Positions 1 through 9,889 of a stretch of 64,000 nucleotides of DNA are shown in pieces (the first letter of the stretch is position 1; each line of letters opens with the position of its first letter). This DNA comes from Plectrocnemia conspersa (Eukaryota; Arthropoda; Insecta; Trichoptera; Polycentropodidae), in assembly GCA_009617715.1 (NCBI GenBank), contig VTFK01000289.1, positions 310,001 through 374,000 of the forward strand, written 5' to 3'. Made by a program: the position numbers and the translations under genes. The notes beneath the pieces were generated by a model. The model saw only the letters and a list, made by a program, of their open reading frames with translations. It searched no databases and was not told the origin of the DNA.

Positions 1-109
1 CAAGGTACCTCACATATATACTAGAATTGATTGCAGCAAATTTTCATACAATTCTCAAATTGGCTCAACCAGTATGCATATAATAAAAAAAAATAAACTT
101 AACACTCAC

Positions 110-2882
110 CAAGCTCTTTGTAAAGATTGATTTTAACTTGTAGATGGTTGAATTGTTCTACTGTAGATGAGATTTTGGTGCAGGTTTTTTTATAACATTC
201 GGTGCAACATTTTGAGTAACCTCTGGTGCAGTTTTCAAAGAAGTATTTGTCTGGGCTACTTTTGGTAAATTTAATAATATTTTTCGATCTTGATGGGTAT
301 TTGCTTTACTCGATGACGGTGTGGTTTCTTGATTTAAAAAATATATATTAATACAACTCTACAACATTACATGCTAGTAACATTTCCAATCATAATAAAA
401 TTTGGGAATTTCATGCTGCCAGAGTTCACAGTATTTTCTACAAACTGATTACTTGCTCTAGAGTTTGGATAATTTTTATAAGTCTTCTTTTTTTTGACTT
501 GATCAAAATTGTTTATATACATAAATCAAATGCTAAACGCTTTGAATGTACATAATATTTTTATATTAATATCAGTAATATAGCCTATTGTTCTCATTTA
601 TCTATTTGCAATTTAATTATAATAATCTAATCAAAACATCTTTTATTGATATTAAAAATTAAATTCACTACTTATATCGATCACAATACCTTAAATAAAA
701 TCAATTATATGTTAAATTTGTAATTCTTAAAAGCCATTCAATGAATTTATAACTTGCCATATATATCTTTTAGGAGCATTACAAGATAGCAATTCGAAAA
801 ACATTTACATAGCTATATTTTCTAGGACTGGAAAAAAAATAATGGCACATTTAAAATGCAATAATACAAGAATGTATAATCATATTCCATCGAATACAGG
901 ACATGTTATAAATTAAAAATTGAAACTCACCATAAAATCTTTCATCATTTCTTGGCTCATGTAAGTTTGTTACGGCTATTGCACGAGTTAGATAATTTCT
1001 ACGAATTCCTTCATCACTTATTCTGACTTCGGTGTTTCTTTCATATCTGTCCGTATGCTCATAAGGTGCAGTAATAACATTGTTTCTTCTGTATGTTGTT
1101 CTGCCTGCATGGACATATATGTTAAATAAAATTATATTTATTATATTATAATAACAGTATAACATATAAAATTAATTAGAATCAATGTCTTAATAATTTT
1201 CCTAAATTCGAGATTAGCAATTTCATAACTTTTCCAATTTGAAGAGATAGAGCATATAGATATTATACATATTAAAATAGTGGCTATTGCAGTCAAAATA
1301 CACAAATATTTTTACAATGATACTGTTTAAGTGATGTTATTTTTAGAAACGTGACCACTCAATTTTTTTTTGTTACTTCCGGTTATTAAAGGAATTATCT
1401 GATTTATGTAATGCTAAAATTATACTTTACATCTTAAGTACAGTACCAAAGTTGTTTAGCGAATGCGTGTTTTCTTTTGAGTACTGCGATTACGGTTCGA
1501 CAAAACTATTTTTAACATCCTACCGCTCATTTGTCGAATACACCGGAAATTTCGTCATCAAGAGCGGTAAGTTGACGCTCTCGCAGACTCGCTCCCAATT
1601 ACATTTCGCCAGCATATTATTTATTGAATCATTATTGATATTATCCAATACAATGACTTCTCGAATAAAAAAATTCTCAAACAATGCAAATAATTTCGAA
1701 TCAGATTTTAAAAATTTAATTTAATACTTTAATATTGGAGAAATCTTTTGTCTTCGACCTTATGAATAAATATGATAGTATGGTTTTATCGTTTCAAAAA
1801 AAAAAATCGCTAATTTTGCTAGATATGTACGTATATAGTTTGATAAATAATTTAATACTTTACTTTTATCGGGGGTCAAATTTATTAAAAACAAAAATAA
1901 TTATTCATTATATTTAAATATGTAAAATTATATTTTCATTGAAAATGAACGTGTTTAAACTGCCTTGTACCGAAATAGAAGCCGTACAATTCCTGCAAGA
2001 ACATGTTTAGTGTACATGAGGTGCTCACTGTTCTGACCAACGCTCAACGCAACGTTGGTAAAACAGTGAACACCCCATGAATAACTCTCTGCAATGAATT
2101 TATTCAAAAAAACGTAATTTATTATTGTATATAAATTAATAAAATTTATAAAAAATAAATAAATATTTTTTTAGAACAAGTTTTACTCTCGGTTAACAGA
2201 ATATGGCAATAATTTTAAACTACATACTTTTCTAATATAATAATTTAAATTTTAATAGTTTAAATTGGTTAAATTCATTAAATATAATAATAGCATTATT
2301 CACCATTTTTATAAAAAAACTTTTTTTCAAAATCGATTTGGAGAAATTGCATTTTTCCATATATTTTAATTTGCCGCTTTGATTATTTAGGAAATAAACT
2401 GCATTGCTGTATACATGTTGTGTGCTAATCAGTGTTGATAAATTATTAAAAATAAGCATTGTCATCTTAATTAAGGTAACCAGATGTCCTCCTTTGAGGA
2501 TTTTGAATTTCTTTGTTTTTCTAGTAAAAATTTCCGTGATGCCTTTTTTTATTTGGCTTTTACAGCAATTTATTTTCCTCGAACAAAAAAAAAAGTTTGA
2601 GAAAGTTTTTTGATTCCTTTTTTGATATTTTCAAAATCTATTACGTCTTACTTTAATGTTATCTAAAAGTGAAGTATCTTTTAGTCCCATCTCTATCGAC
2701 CACCATTACCTAAAGTTCAAAACAGTAGCATCGAACTTGTATGATTCACCAATTAAATATTATAACAGATAGCTTTCACTTGTAAAATAATATCGGAATG
2801 TTGGTAACTGTCTAAATATAAAGTTTTTTCAAATAAACTTACCCTGAATGGATGATTTGAATATTGACAAGCAACCCCCCAT
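110..2882 (-). CDS. A/B-type modular family gene, 5' part (runs off left edge; likely pseudogenised)
   Basis: Three exons are seen. Exon 1 (2843-2882) reads MGGCLSIF then KSSIQ and ends CAG G|GTAAGT, phase 1. Exon B (931-1104, 174 nt) sits between CATGCAG and GTGAGTTTC. Exon A (110-327) lies between ATCAAG and GTGAGTGTT. The junctions join in frame from exon 1 to B to A. The MGGxxS start fits an N-myristoylation signal with a palmitoylatable Cys4. B is polar, rich in Arg and Asn. A is Lys/Thr/Gln/Pro-rich with KVTQ-like repeats. Exon A is 218 nt where intact sisters are 219: a T run near 173-176 has four T instead of five, which shifts the frame, so this copy is probably broken unless exon A is skipped. 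Further exons would lie left of position 1. The function is unknown. Confidence 0.55.
1105..2842 (-). other. Intron 1 of the left-edge family gene
   Basis: No coding signal is convincing here. The stretch holds AT-rich sequence, a repeat hairpin near 2010-2095, and short chance reading frames. Positions 1450-2500 have a close paralogue at about 20660-21430. Confidence 0.4.
2010..2095. repeat. Hairpin-forming dispersed repeat
   Basis: Inverted arms around GTTCTGACCAACG and CGTTGGT..ACAGTGAACACC fold into a hairpin. A near-identical copy is at about 20960-21040. Single-arm relatives, all beginning near ATGGGGTGTTC and then CTGTT, are at 6112-6145, 30806-30850 and 46055-46090. It looks like the end of a small non-autonomous element. 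Confidence 0.5.
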
Positions 2883-2940
2883 ACCGGCTAATTGACGGAA
2901 CAAAAATACAAAGCAAAAGTGTTGCCAGCTTAAAAAATAA
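2843..2940 (-). promoter_or_regulatory. Conserved leader of the left-edge family gene
   Basis: Upstream of the MGGCLSIF codons on the minus strand is a GCTGGCAACACTTT block followed by GTCAATTAG. The same order, CTGGCAACA then TGTCA or GTCAA then first exon then GTAAGT, recurs near 21770, 33380, 42755 and 49800. This suggests a shared promoter or 5' untranslated region. The transcription start was not determined. Confidence 0.4.
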
Positions 2941-3429
2941 TTGTAAGAGTATTCGTATTAGTAGGTATTACCCATGTCATGTGTTTTTAAACATTAGGTT
3001 ATTGCTATAATGATTATTTAAAATTAAATAAAGACAGATAAAATAAAATAATAATAACTGCTTTTGAAGAGAAACGCGATTAAATTTTTTTTTAATTTAA
3101 TTCAGATCACAGCCTTTACTTTATCATAAGGAAATTATTAAAAAAATGTTGAAACTAATGATTGAGTTTGGAATGATAGTCATATTCCTCTATTTAAATA
3201 AATAAAATAAAAGTTGATTTCAATAGTCATTCTAAAATATAAGCATAACTTTCAATTGTAATTTAAAGGATATTTACGTAGTTTGTTCAAAAAATATCAG
3301 ACCATAATTTTTCGTGTGTAAACAAATTAAGCTATGCAGGCGTGGTTTGCTGCACGCGTGTAGGCCATCCTAATGCGCATGCTTAACTTTTTCCTGCCTG
3401 CAGAAGTTGTCCGTCGCCGGAAACGATCT

Positions 3430-3730
3430 ATAAGATTTAACAGGCCTTTAGGGAAGAAGCAATAGGCACCACACAAATAAAGGAGTGGTAAAACAACTTC
3501 AAATATGAATAAATGGTAAAACAACTTCAAATGACCCTGAAAGGGACCAGCTTTGAGTCCAGAAAAGACAGCATGCAGAATTCGACAGACCAGCTGCACG
3601 CCATCTCAAAATAAGCGTTCCAGCGCTGCTTCCGACAGTGACAGAACCGCAAGGAAACGTACGTGGCAGCCCAAGAACACTACCTTGAAGGAGAATTCTT
3701 GTATCTGAATACGAGTATTTTTTTATGATT
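3430..3730 (+). pseudogene. Mariner/GVQW-type transposase HTH remnant
   Basis: The plus-strand translation resembles the helix-turn-helix start of Mos1/mariner-like transposases: AFREEAIGTTQIKEW, then NNFK, then GTSFESRKDS, which recalls the usual ..RTQ..EWF..FK..R.S.E...RSGRPSTS pattern. In-frame stops, frameshifts and a local duplication of TGGTAAAACAACTTCAAAT (3486 and 3513) show that it is dead. The similarity is from memory of the family, so confidence is moderate. Confidence 0.4.
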
Positions 3731-3840
3731 AAAGGTCGAATATTTTTTGAGCACAGTTGTGTGTAACAGATACGACCTTTTTTGGGAAAACTAATATTTT
3801 TGAGGCCCTTCAAAATTGGAAACAACTGGGAAGAAAATAT

Positions 3841-4824
3841 TATGTCTTAAAGTTTGTTTATTGATATAAACATTTTATAAAATATACAAATTATTTAATA
3901 GAAACTTGCTGCACATTAACTCTAATAAATTCACTTATATATAATATGTATACATATATTTACATACATTTAAAATAATATTCCAGGAGATACAAAGTAT
4001 ATAATTTAAAGGCTAAATTACTAACATTGTTATTTAGAAACAGTTATGTATAATATCACGATTACAAAACAGTAAACATTTTCATACTCTTTGCTAATTA
4101 TTTTACATAGAAAAAAGTCTTTATCAACTAGCACAAGTTGTATATTATAATTACAACCACAAAAATAGTAAAGAGAAATATAAACTATGCTTATCATTTC
4201 TGTAAATACATTGAATTGATATAAAAATAACAATAAAAAAATGCATATATTATGTAATAATTTTACCAAGTAATCATTGCATTGACGGGTGTTAATTAGA
4301 CACAGATTGAGTCATTACAGTAGTATTTTTATTGAAGATTAATGTGGTTTATTTATTAAATATATAAGTGGGCGGTGCATGAGGCAGCACCGGCAAGTTA
4401 TGAACCCACCAAAGTTCGTCAATAAAATATGCCTACGTCACGTCAGTGTTACAAGAGTACGGCCAAGTTTTTTCTATAATAAAACCTATATTTAAATACA
4501 TAAGTGGAACCCCACTCTTATATAAAACGAACATATTGTCAAAAATAATGCACAACATACTTCTCAAAAACTAAATAAACTCGTGTAATATTTCATATAT
4601 AACTAAAAATATATTTTTTTTTAATTACATGATTTAACAATTTCTTGGTCTAATTCGTCATGAGGTACGTTTTTGTTAGCTCGTTGACTTGTGTAATCGA
4701 ATATTTTTTCTTAATTATGGCCCAAAACTTTTAATCGGTTTAATGAAGGAGTATTATATGGTTAGTCCAAAGATTTAATTCTGCATTCTCCCTATATTCT
4801 GAAATATTTCACATTGCATTGAGT
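3841..4824. other. AT-rich stretch without a gene
   Basis: Much of it is paralogous to 23.6-24.4 kb. The hydrophobic minus-strand frame at 4030-4269 is AT-driven and not supported. About 250 bases near 4275-4525 are absent from the paralogue. They begin with a GACGGGTG..AATTAGA repeat that is related to sequence at 23147 and 50228. Confidence 0.4.
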
Positions 4825-5100
4825 TTATTTAAATATTTTAGTCGCATCTTCACAGCTTTGATCTAATTCAGCGATACTCATCCTGCAGCCGTTCAAGCTT
4901 TTATGCGCGGCCCAACACTCATAATCGTTACCAAATATTTTCAAGCACATGAAACTGTTTTCAAAACTTTGAATTGCACTGGAACAATCGCTCACTTGGA
5001 CGAGTAGGGACAACTCCTCGCCACCGGTGGTTCTTATCTCTTCCCTTACTTCAGTACTTCACTTATCTCACTCACTCATCGCCACGCACCAGGAACCGAT
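4825..5100 (-). pseudogene. Cysteine-containing terminal coding fragment, likely decayed
   Basis: A minus-strand frame ending in TAA at 4825 has unusually protein-like composition for this region. It includes SFMCLKIFGNDYECWAAHK and GCRMSIAELDQSCEDATKIF, with five or six cysteines. The same frame continues upstream through two TGA codons near 5066-5075 into WCVAMSE. That suggests a processed or broken gene rather than a clean exon, and no good acceptor is visible. The family is not recognised; insect secreted hemolymph-type proteins are only a guess. The segment is missing from the paralogous region near 24.4 kb. Confidence 0.35.
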
Positions 5101-6223
5101 TTGTCTAAAATAGCTAAAGTTTTTCTCAACATCAGTAATCACAGTATTTTTTGAATAAACTAAAATTTTGAATATTTTGTATACATTTGTATTTTGAGTA
5201 TTTATATATTTTTTGTTTGCTGTCCATAAGCGATTTGGTCTAAAACTATAGAGCTGCACAGATGTATGTATGTATATATGTTACAGCTAAAGCGTTACGT
5301 CCACTAACTATGAGTTTTAAGTTACAATGCTACATTTCATGTATACCTTCCTTAGATAATGCATGCATAGTGTATGCTTTAACTGGTGAGTGTGTGAACT
5401 CTCTGGCGTGAGCTATTTGCATCGTTAACGAACAAAATTTGAAAGGCAAGCGTGTATGAAATATGTACTTACTCAATTATTAGATGCATTTTTCTATCTA
5501 TTTCGGTCTATGAACTCGAGATGGGTTTTATAATCGGTTCCATCTTACAATTGCTGAAGATATTCTACAGTGATTCAGACGCTGGATCTGAGACATCGAT
5601 GGTGATTTTACAGAACAGCTTTTTCAGTTGTAGATTGTGTAACTTTGTTAAAATATATTTTACACTATGCTCTTTTTATTGGTAAATAGCAGAGCAGCAA
5701 GATAGGAACTAAAACCTCAGGAAATAGGATATATATTTTTTAAATGTTTTTTTGTTAGTAAGATTGAAAAATTAAATAAACATGCAAGAAAATATATATG
5801 TAAAAGTTTATTCGGTAAGCCTAAGCTTAAAATTTAATAATGGAATGTAAAAATAAAATATGAAAATTCATAAAAATAACTCACCAGGTGTCATTGCCTG
5901 TAATGCGACAAGTTATTAGATAACTATAACATTTTTTTCATTTAACTGTTAGACAGGTTAAGTGTGAGCGAGCGTTGTTCAAACTGTATTTTATATATTA
6001 TTGTAATAAATTTCTTTTGAGTTAAATAAATTATATATTTAATAGGTATATTCAACCATTTATGTATATCTTGTTACCAATTTATATAAGCCTCCTTTTT
6101 GTAGTTATTTATGGGGTGTTCACTGTTCTGACTAACGCTCGCTTGTACCTTACCTGTCCGACAGTTTAATGAAAAACTTGTTATAGCCAACTAATAATTT
6201 GTAGCATTATTGAAAACAACACC

Positions 6224-6261
6224 CGGTGTGTCACCAAGCAGTCACCCATCTAAGTGCCTAC
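6224..6261 (-). repeat. 5S rRNA-derived fragment
   Basis: The plus-strand text CACCAAGCAGTCACCCATC then TAAGTGCC matches the complement of the 3' part of eukaryotic 5S rRNA (GATGGGTGACCGCTTGGG). It is far too short for a gene. It is probably a SINE3-type or pseudogene fragment. Confidence 0.55.
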
Positions 6262-6966
6262 AAAATAAACTAAAAGCAAATAAAAAAATGCAAATGAAAA
6301 TTTATAAACATATTGACATCAGAACAAATATAAAGAATAAAAAGTTACAGACCTTTAATAAAATTTAAAACAAAGTTTAAAACACGTTGATTTTCAACAT
6401 TTTTTCAATTTCATAAATTTACAAATTTTCTAATTCTCAATTTTCTTTTTTGTATTATATTGTGTATTTTTATTTTGTATTGTATAGGGAAAAAAATTAT
6501 TTTTTTTGTTCTTTTTTTTAGGCACCAAAGGCGCAGAAATTCACCAACTGGCTCTATATATAAATGTACAATATGTATGTGTGTGAGAAATCGAAATAAA
6601 GTAATAATTATTTGCGTTTTATTTTATGCTGCGACACGCGTAACATAGCAAACATATGTATTTAGCTTGGAGTAATGTTGAGTATGACTGACCTAATTGA
6701 TGAAAAAAACATTCTGTCTATTTTCATTCGATGATAGAGGGCAAAATCATTCATAAAGATACAGTACAAATTTGAAGTAGCATTTTTCAATGGAAGGGAT
6801 TAAAAAAAAAAAAAATTTTATAATCTAATGGTTTTACTGTTCCGCTGATTAAATGGATACCTTTCACCCTGGAAAATAAGACGCACCACCAAATCACTAG
6901 GATTTGACCTCGTCTGACATGAATAAATATATCTATTAATGATAAGAGTAAATAATAGTATGTACA

Positions 6967-9718
6967 TTATTCAACATTTTGAGGTACAAGTTTTTTTACT
7001 CCGTACCTTATAATAAATTTGGGATAAAACTCGTCGTCGCGAGCTTTGACATAAACCTTTTTATTCAAACTCACTCCTGTGTCGATCGAAATCTGATCTT
7101 GATTTTCATACATGTCTCTGTCTACTGTTTTACCAACCAAAACGTCCGCAATAATGAGCGTAAACTCATCCGATACTTTTCTAGTACATTGGTAGCAATA
7201 ATACAAGTCGCTAGAGAAGCAAATGCCTAAAATAATTTTATACTTTAATAATCACAACTAAAAGTACATTTAAGTCGAGAAACCCTTCTACTCACCTGGA
7301 CCATAGCGACGTCGATGCTTGCGGTTTTTACGATAATCGAAATTATAAAGCAAAATGGTAGGAGCATTGGCCAACGGAGTGTTGTGGTACATTTTGACGA
7401 TATTAAATTGGCCAAGATTAGTAATGTCATATTCTTTCTTTCTTAACATGAAAGCAGCGAACATAAACGGATTATGGTTCTCCATTTCGTCTTTAATTTG
7501 CCATTTTGCAGGTGCTTTGATATTTATATTTACCGGATGCAGCTCCATTTTTGGATTATAAGCCTTACCGTTACGTTGATTGATGAAATTTGTGAGCGAA
7601 TCCCTTGGAATCACATTATTCCCGTTAAATTTATTGAATATCTGCTTAATATCTAATAAAAAAAAAAACAAGAAAAACATATAATTTCGAAATTAATAAT
7701 TCAGGTTATACAGTTAGCCTCTCTTTAGAGTTCCTCGCATTTACAGTAATACCAATGAAACGATAAAGTTCAAAGCACGTACACTTTTAGATTGCCTCAA
7801 GCAGTATTGTATAATATTAAAGACCAAAAAGAACACTCACCAATATCTCTGTAGAGATTGTTTTTAGCCTTAAGCTGCTCAGCTGTGGATATTTTTTTTG
7901 GCGTCGGTTTTTGAAAAACGTTGGTTGAAATTTGCTGGTTAGTATTCGCCTGAGGCACTTTTACTAAATTTGACCTTAAATTTCCGTCTTCCCTTATGTT
8001 CAATTTACTCAGAGACGATGTAATTTCTTGATTTTAAAAAATATAAATAAATAAATAATACAACTATGCATAATTTAAAATAGAGTAACACACTATTGTA
8101 AAAGCATCTAGTGATATTATATGAGGCGATGATAATATTGGGGGCTACCAATTGCAGGTTTTCGATTAAAGCCCAACTAAACACATGTATGTCGAATTTT
8201 GTTTAATGTTTGATATTCATATTACATAGCGTTAAAGTCTTTAGATATTCCAAAGTAGAATTTTTAACTAAATAATTCTTTAGTAACATTTTATTTACTT
8301 TCACCTCTGACTGCACGCTACTATCAAGTGTGTTCCAAATTATATGAATATCCAGTAAATATAATGCTAATTGAATGATAAAAGAAAGAAAAAGTAGTAC
8401 TCACCATCGTTTAATGTATCCCTTTGAAATGCTGGTAACGTGTCGTTTATAATAGGTTTCGTATGATATTGAGATTCCACACTTTGAACCCTGTCATACT
8501 CCAATCTATGTATCCAATCAGAATGAAACTGTCTAACAACTTTACATGTATAACATATACAATAGCCGTAACGAAGATGGTTTACAAACAACGTTTTAAT
8601 TTCCTCTGCAAAACACATACATATATATTACATACAAAACGATAAATGAAAGAAAAAGTAGTACTCACCATTATTTAATGTATCCCTTTGAAATGCTGGT
8701 AACATGTCGTTTGTAATAGGTTTCGTATGATATTGAGATTCCACACTTTGAACCCTGTCATACTCCAATCTATGTATCCAATCAGAATAAAACTGTCTAA
8801 CAACTTTACATGTATAACATATACAATAGCCGTAACGAAGATGGTTTATAAACAACGTTTTAATTTCCTCTGCAAAACATACATACATATATATTATATA
8901 CAAAACGATAAATATCACCATTATTTAATGTATCCCTTCCTGGTAACGAAGATGGTTTATAAACAACGTTTTAATTTCCTCTGCAAAACATACATACATA
9001 TATATTATATACAAAACAGATCAGTAAAATTGTACTTAATAATTGAGCTAGTATAAATCTATATTAAAAGTTAATCCCTAAGATTCCATATTTTGGGAGA
9101 TCTTTATTTGCAATAGTCAATAATATATTATACTATCATGTTGAACAATCAACTGTGAATACATAAAAATAGTACAAATATCCCTTCGCTTGCCGAGCAT
9201 TCTGGGATATCAATGTATAATGTCAAATATCAATGTATTGCATAATAAAAAAATATATGTTCGGAAACAATATTATTTACCATACTTCCAATTAAAAATG
9301 TATCTTGCTTTTTCTTCAATGATTACATCGAATCTGACAATTCTCGCCAAAGTAGTAAAAGCCAATAGATAAAATCTCAGCAACCAAAGGGTTAACCGAA
9401 AGTTTTTTTAATACATAATCAAGTATTAATCTTGAACTGCTATTCTATGCTTATATGTAATAAAAACAGACATTAAATTAATGCGTGAAAAAAATAGTTT
9501 ATATTGTTATAAGTATATAAATCATGATTTGTCTTATAAAAGAACGTTTTACTTTATTTTTTATATTTTTAATGGTTATTATTAATGGTATTGATAAGAA
9601 AATAACTCACTCTCATAATTCTCATTGGTTCCCATGGGTGAACGAGGGTCCAGATAAGAAGTCCTGGAAGGCTCAACGGTATTCGCTGCTTGCTGATGAT
9701 TGTTGAATGTTGGTGACA
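6967..9718 (-). CDS. C-A-D-E module of the modular CYxC family (copy 1)
   Basis: Exons on the minus strand: exon 2 9611-9718 (108 nt), C 8669-8869 (201), C 8405-8605 (201), A 7841-8026 (186), D 7296-7652 (357), E 6967-7226 (stop TAA). All junctions are GT-AG, all internal exons are phase 1-1 and multiples of three, and the frame stays open throughout. Each C exon has YCICYTC followed by SDWI. D has PAKWQI, RKKEYDI, NFDYRKN and RRRYGPG with no cysteine. E has CFSSDLYYCYQC and ends VPQNVE. The matching first exon (MGG..) is missing near 11.0-11.1 kb, where paralogy to 33.2 kb breaks off. This module may therefore be the 3' half of the gene starting at 21717. A possible hydrophobic start exon lies at about 9770-9821. 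The function is unknown; two Cys-Tyr-x-Cys modules suggest a disulfide-bonded protein. Confidence 0.65.
8919..8980 (-). pseudogene. Truncated third copy of exon C
   Basis: Both ends of exon C are kept, but about 139 bases in the middle are gone, including the CYTC motif. The former donor now reads GTGATA rather than GTGAGT. With 62 nt the exon would break the frame if spliced in, so it is probably skipped. It is the leftmost unit of a C-C-C tandem whose units start about 264 bases apart. Confidence 0.7.
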
Positions 9719-9769
9719 CTGCATTTGCAATATTTGGTGATAAATATCATATATAGTACAACTTTAGAC

Positions 9770-9821
9770 AATGAGCAATAACAATACTGAAGAACAACAT
9801 TAATTCTCTGTTAGTCGCCAT
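9770..9821 (-). other. Possible signal-peptide start exon inside a palindrome
   Basis: A minus-strand ATG at 9821 opens MATNREL then MLFFSIVIAHCLK, which looks like a short secretion signal. A GTCTAA site after CAT T would give the required phase 1, but it is a weak donor with an intron of only about 52 bases. In the duplicate at about 29050-29100 the first ATG is lost (AAGTGCG for AATGGCG), though the inner ATG remains. It competes with the MGG exon as the true start. Confidence 0.3.
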
Positions 9822-9889
9822 TTTTTATACATTTAGTTTAATATGTCTTTTAGTCTCACAGACGCTAAGCGAGTAGCAGAGGGTTAATG
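9801..9889. repeat. Short inverted repeat, MITE-like
   Basis: TTAATTCTCTGTTAGTCGCC at the left faces GCGAGTAGCAGAGGGTTAA at the right, about 50 bases apart. The duplicate at 29081-29165 has TTAACCCTCTGTTACTCGC against GCGAGTAACGGAGGGATA. TTAA ends recall piggyBac-type MITEs. Confidence 0.45.

Noticed and set aside
4030..4269. Hydrophobic 79-residue minus-strand frame
   Set aside because: Its composition follows from AT-rich DNA (Ile, Phe, Leu, Tyr), and the paralogue near 23.9 kb does not keep the frame.
7355..7656. Plus-strand frames opposite exon D (also at 26445-26746 and 38888-39154)
   Set aside because: They mirror a conserved coding exon on the other strand and have no splice sites or family match.
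7288..7680. Exon D of copy 1 read as a first exon with an MFFLFFFLL signal peptide (a similar leader appears before D in copy 4)
   Set aside because: The hydrophobic leader is the pyrimidine-rich splice acceptor translated. In copy 4 the apparent start is GTG, and the CTAATAA-type acceptor is conserved in all four copies.
7797..8003. MNIREDG-type frames as separate small genes (copies 1 and 2)
   Set aside because: They are exon A read through its donor into the intron; the ATG is an internal codon.
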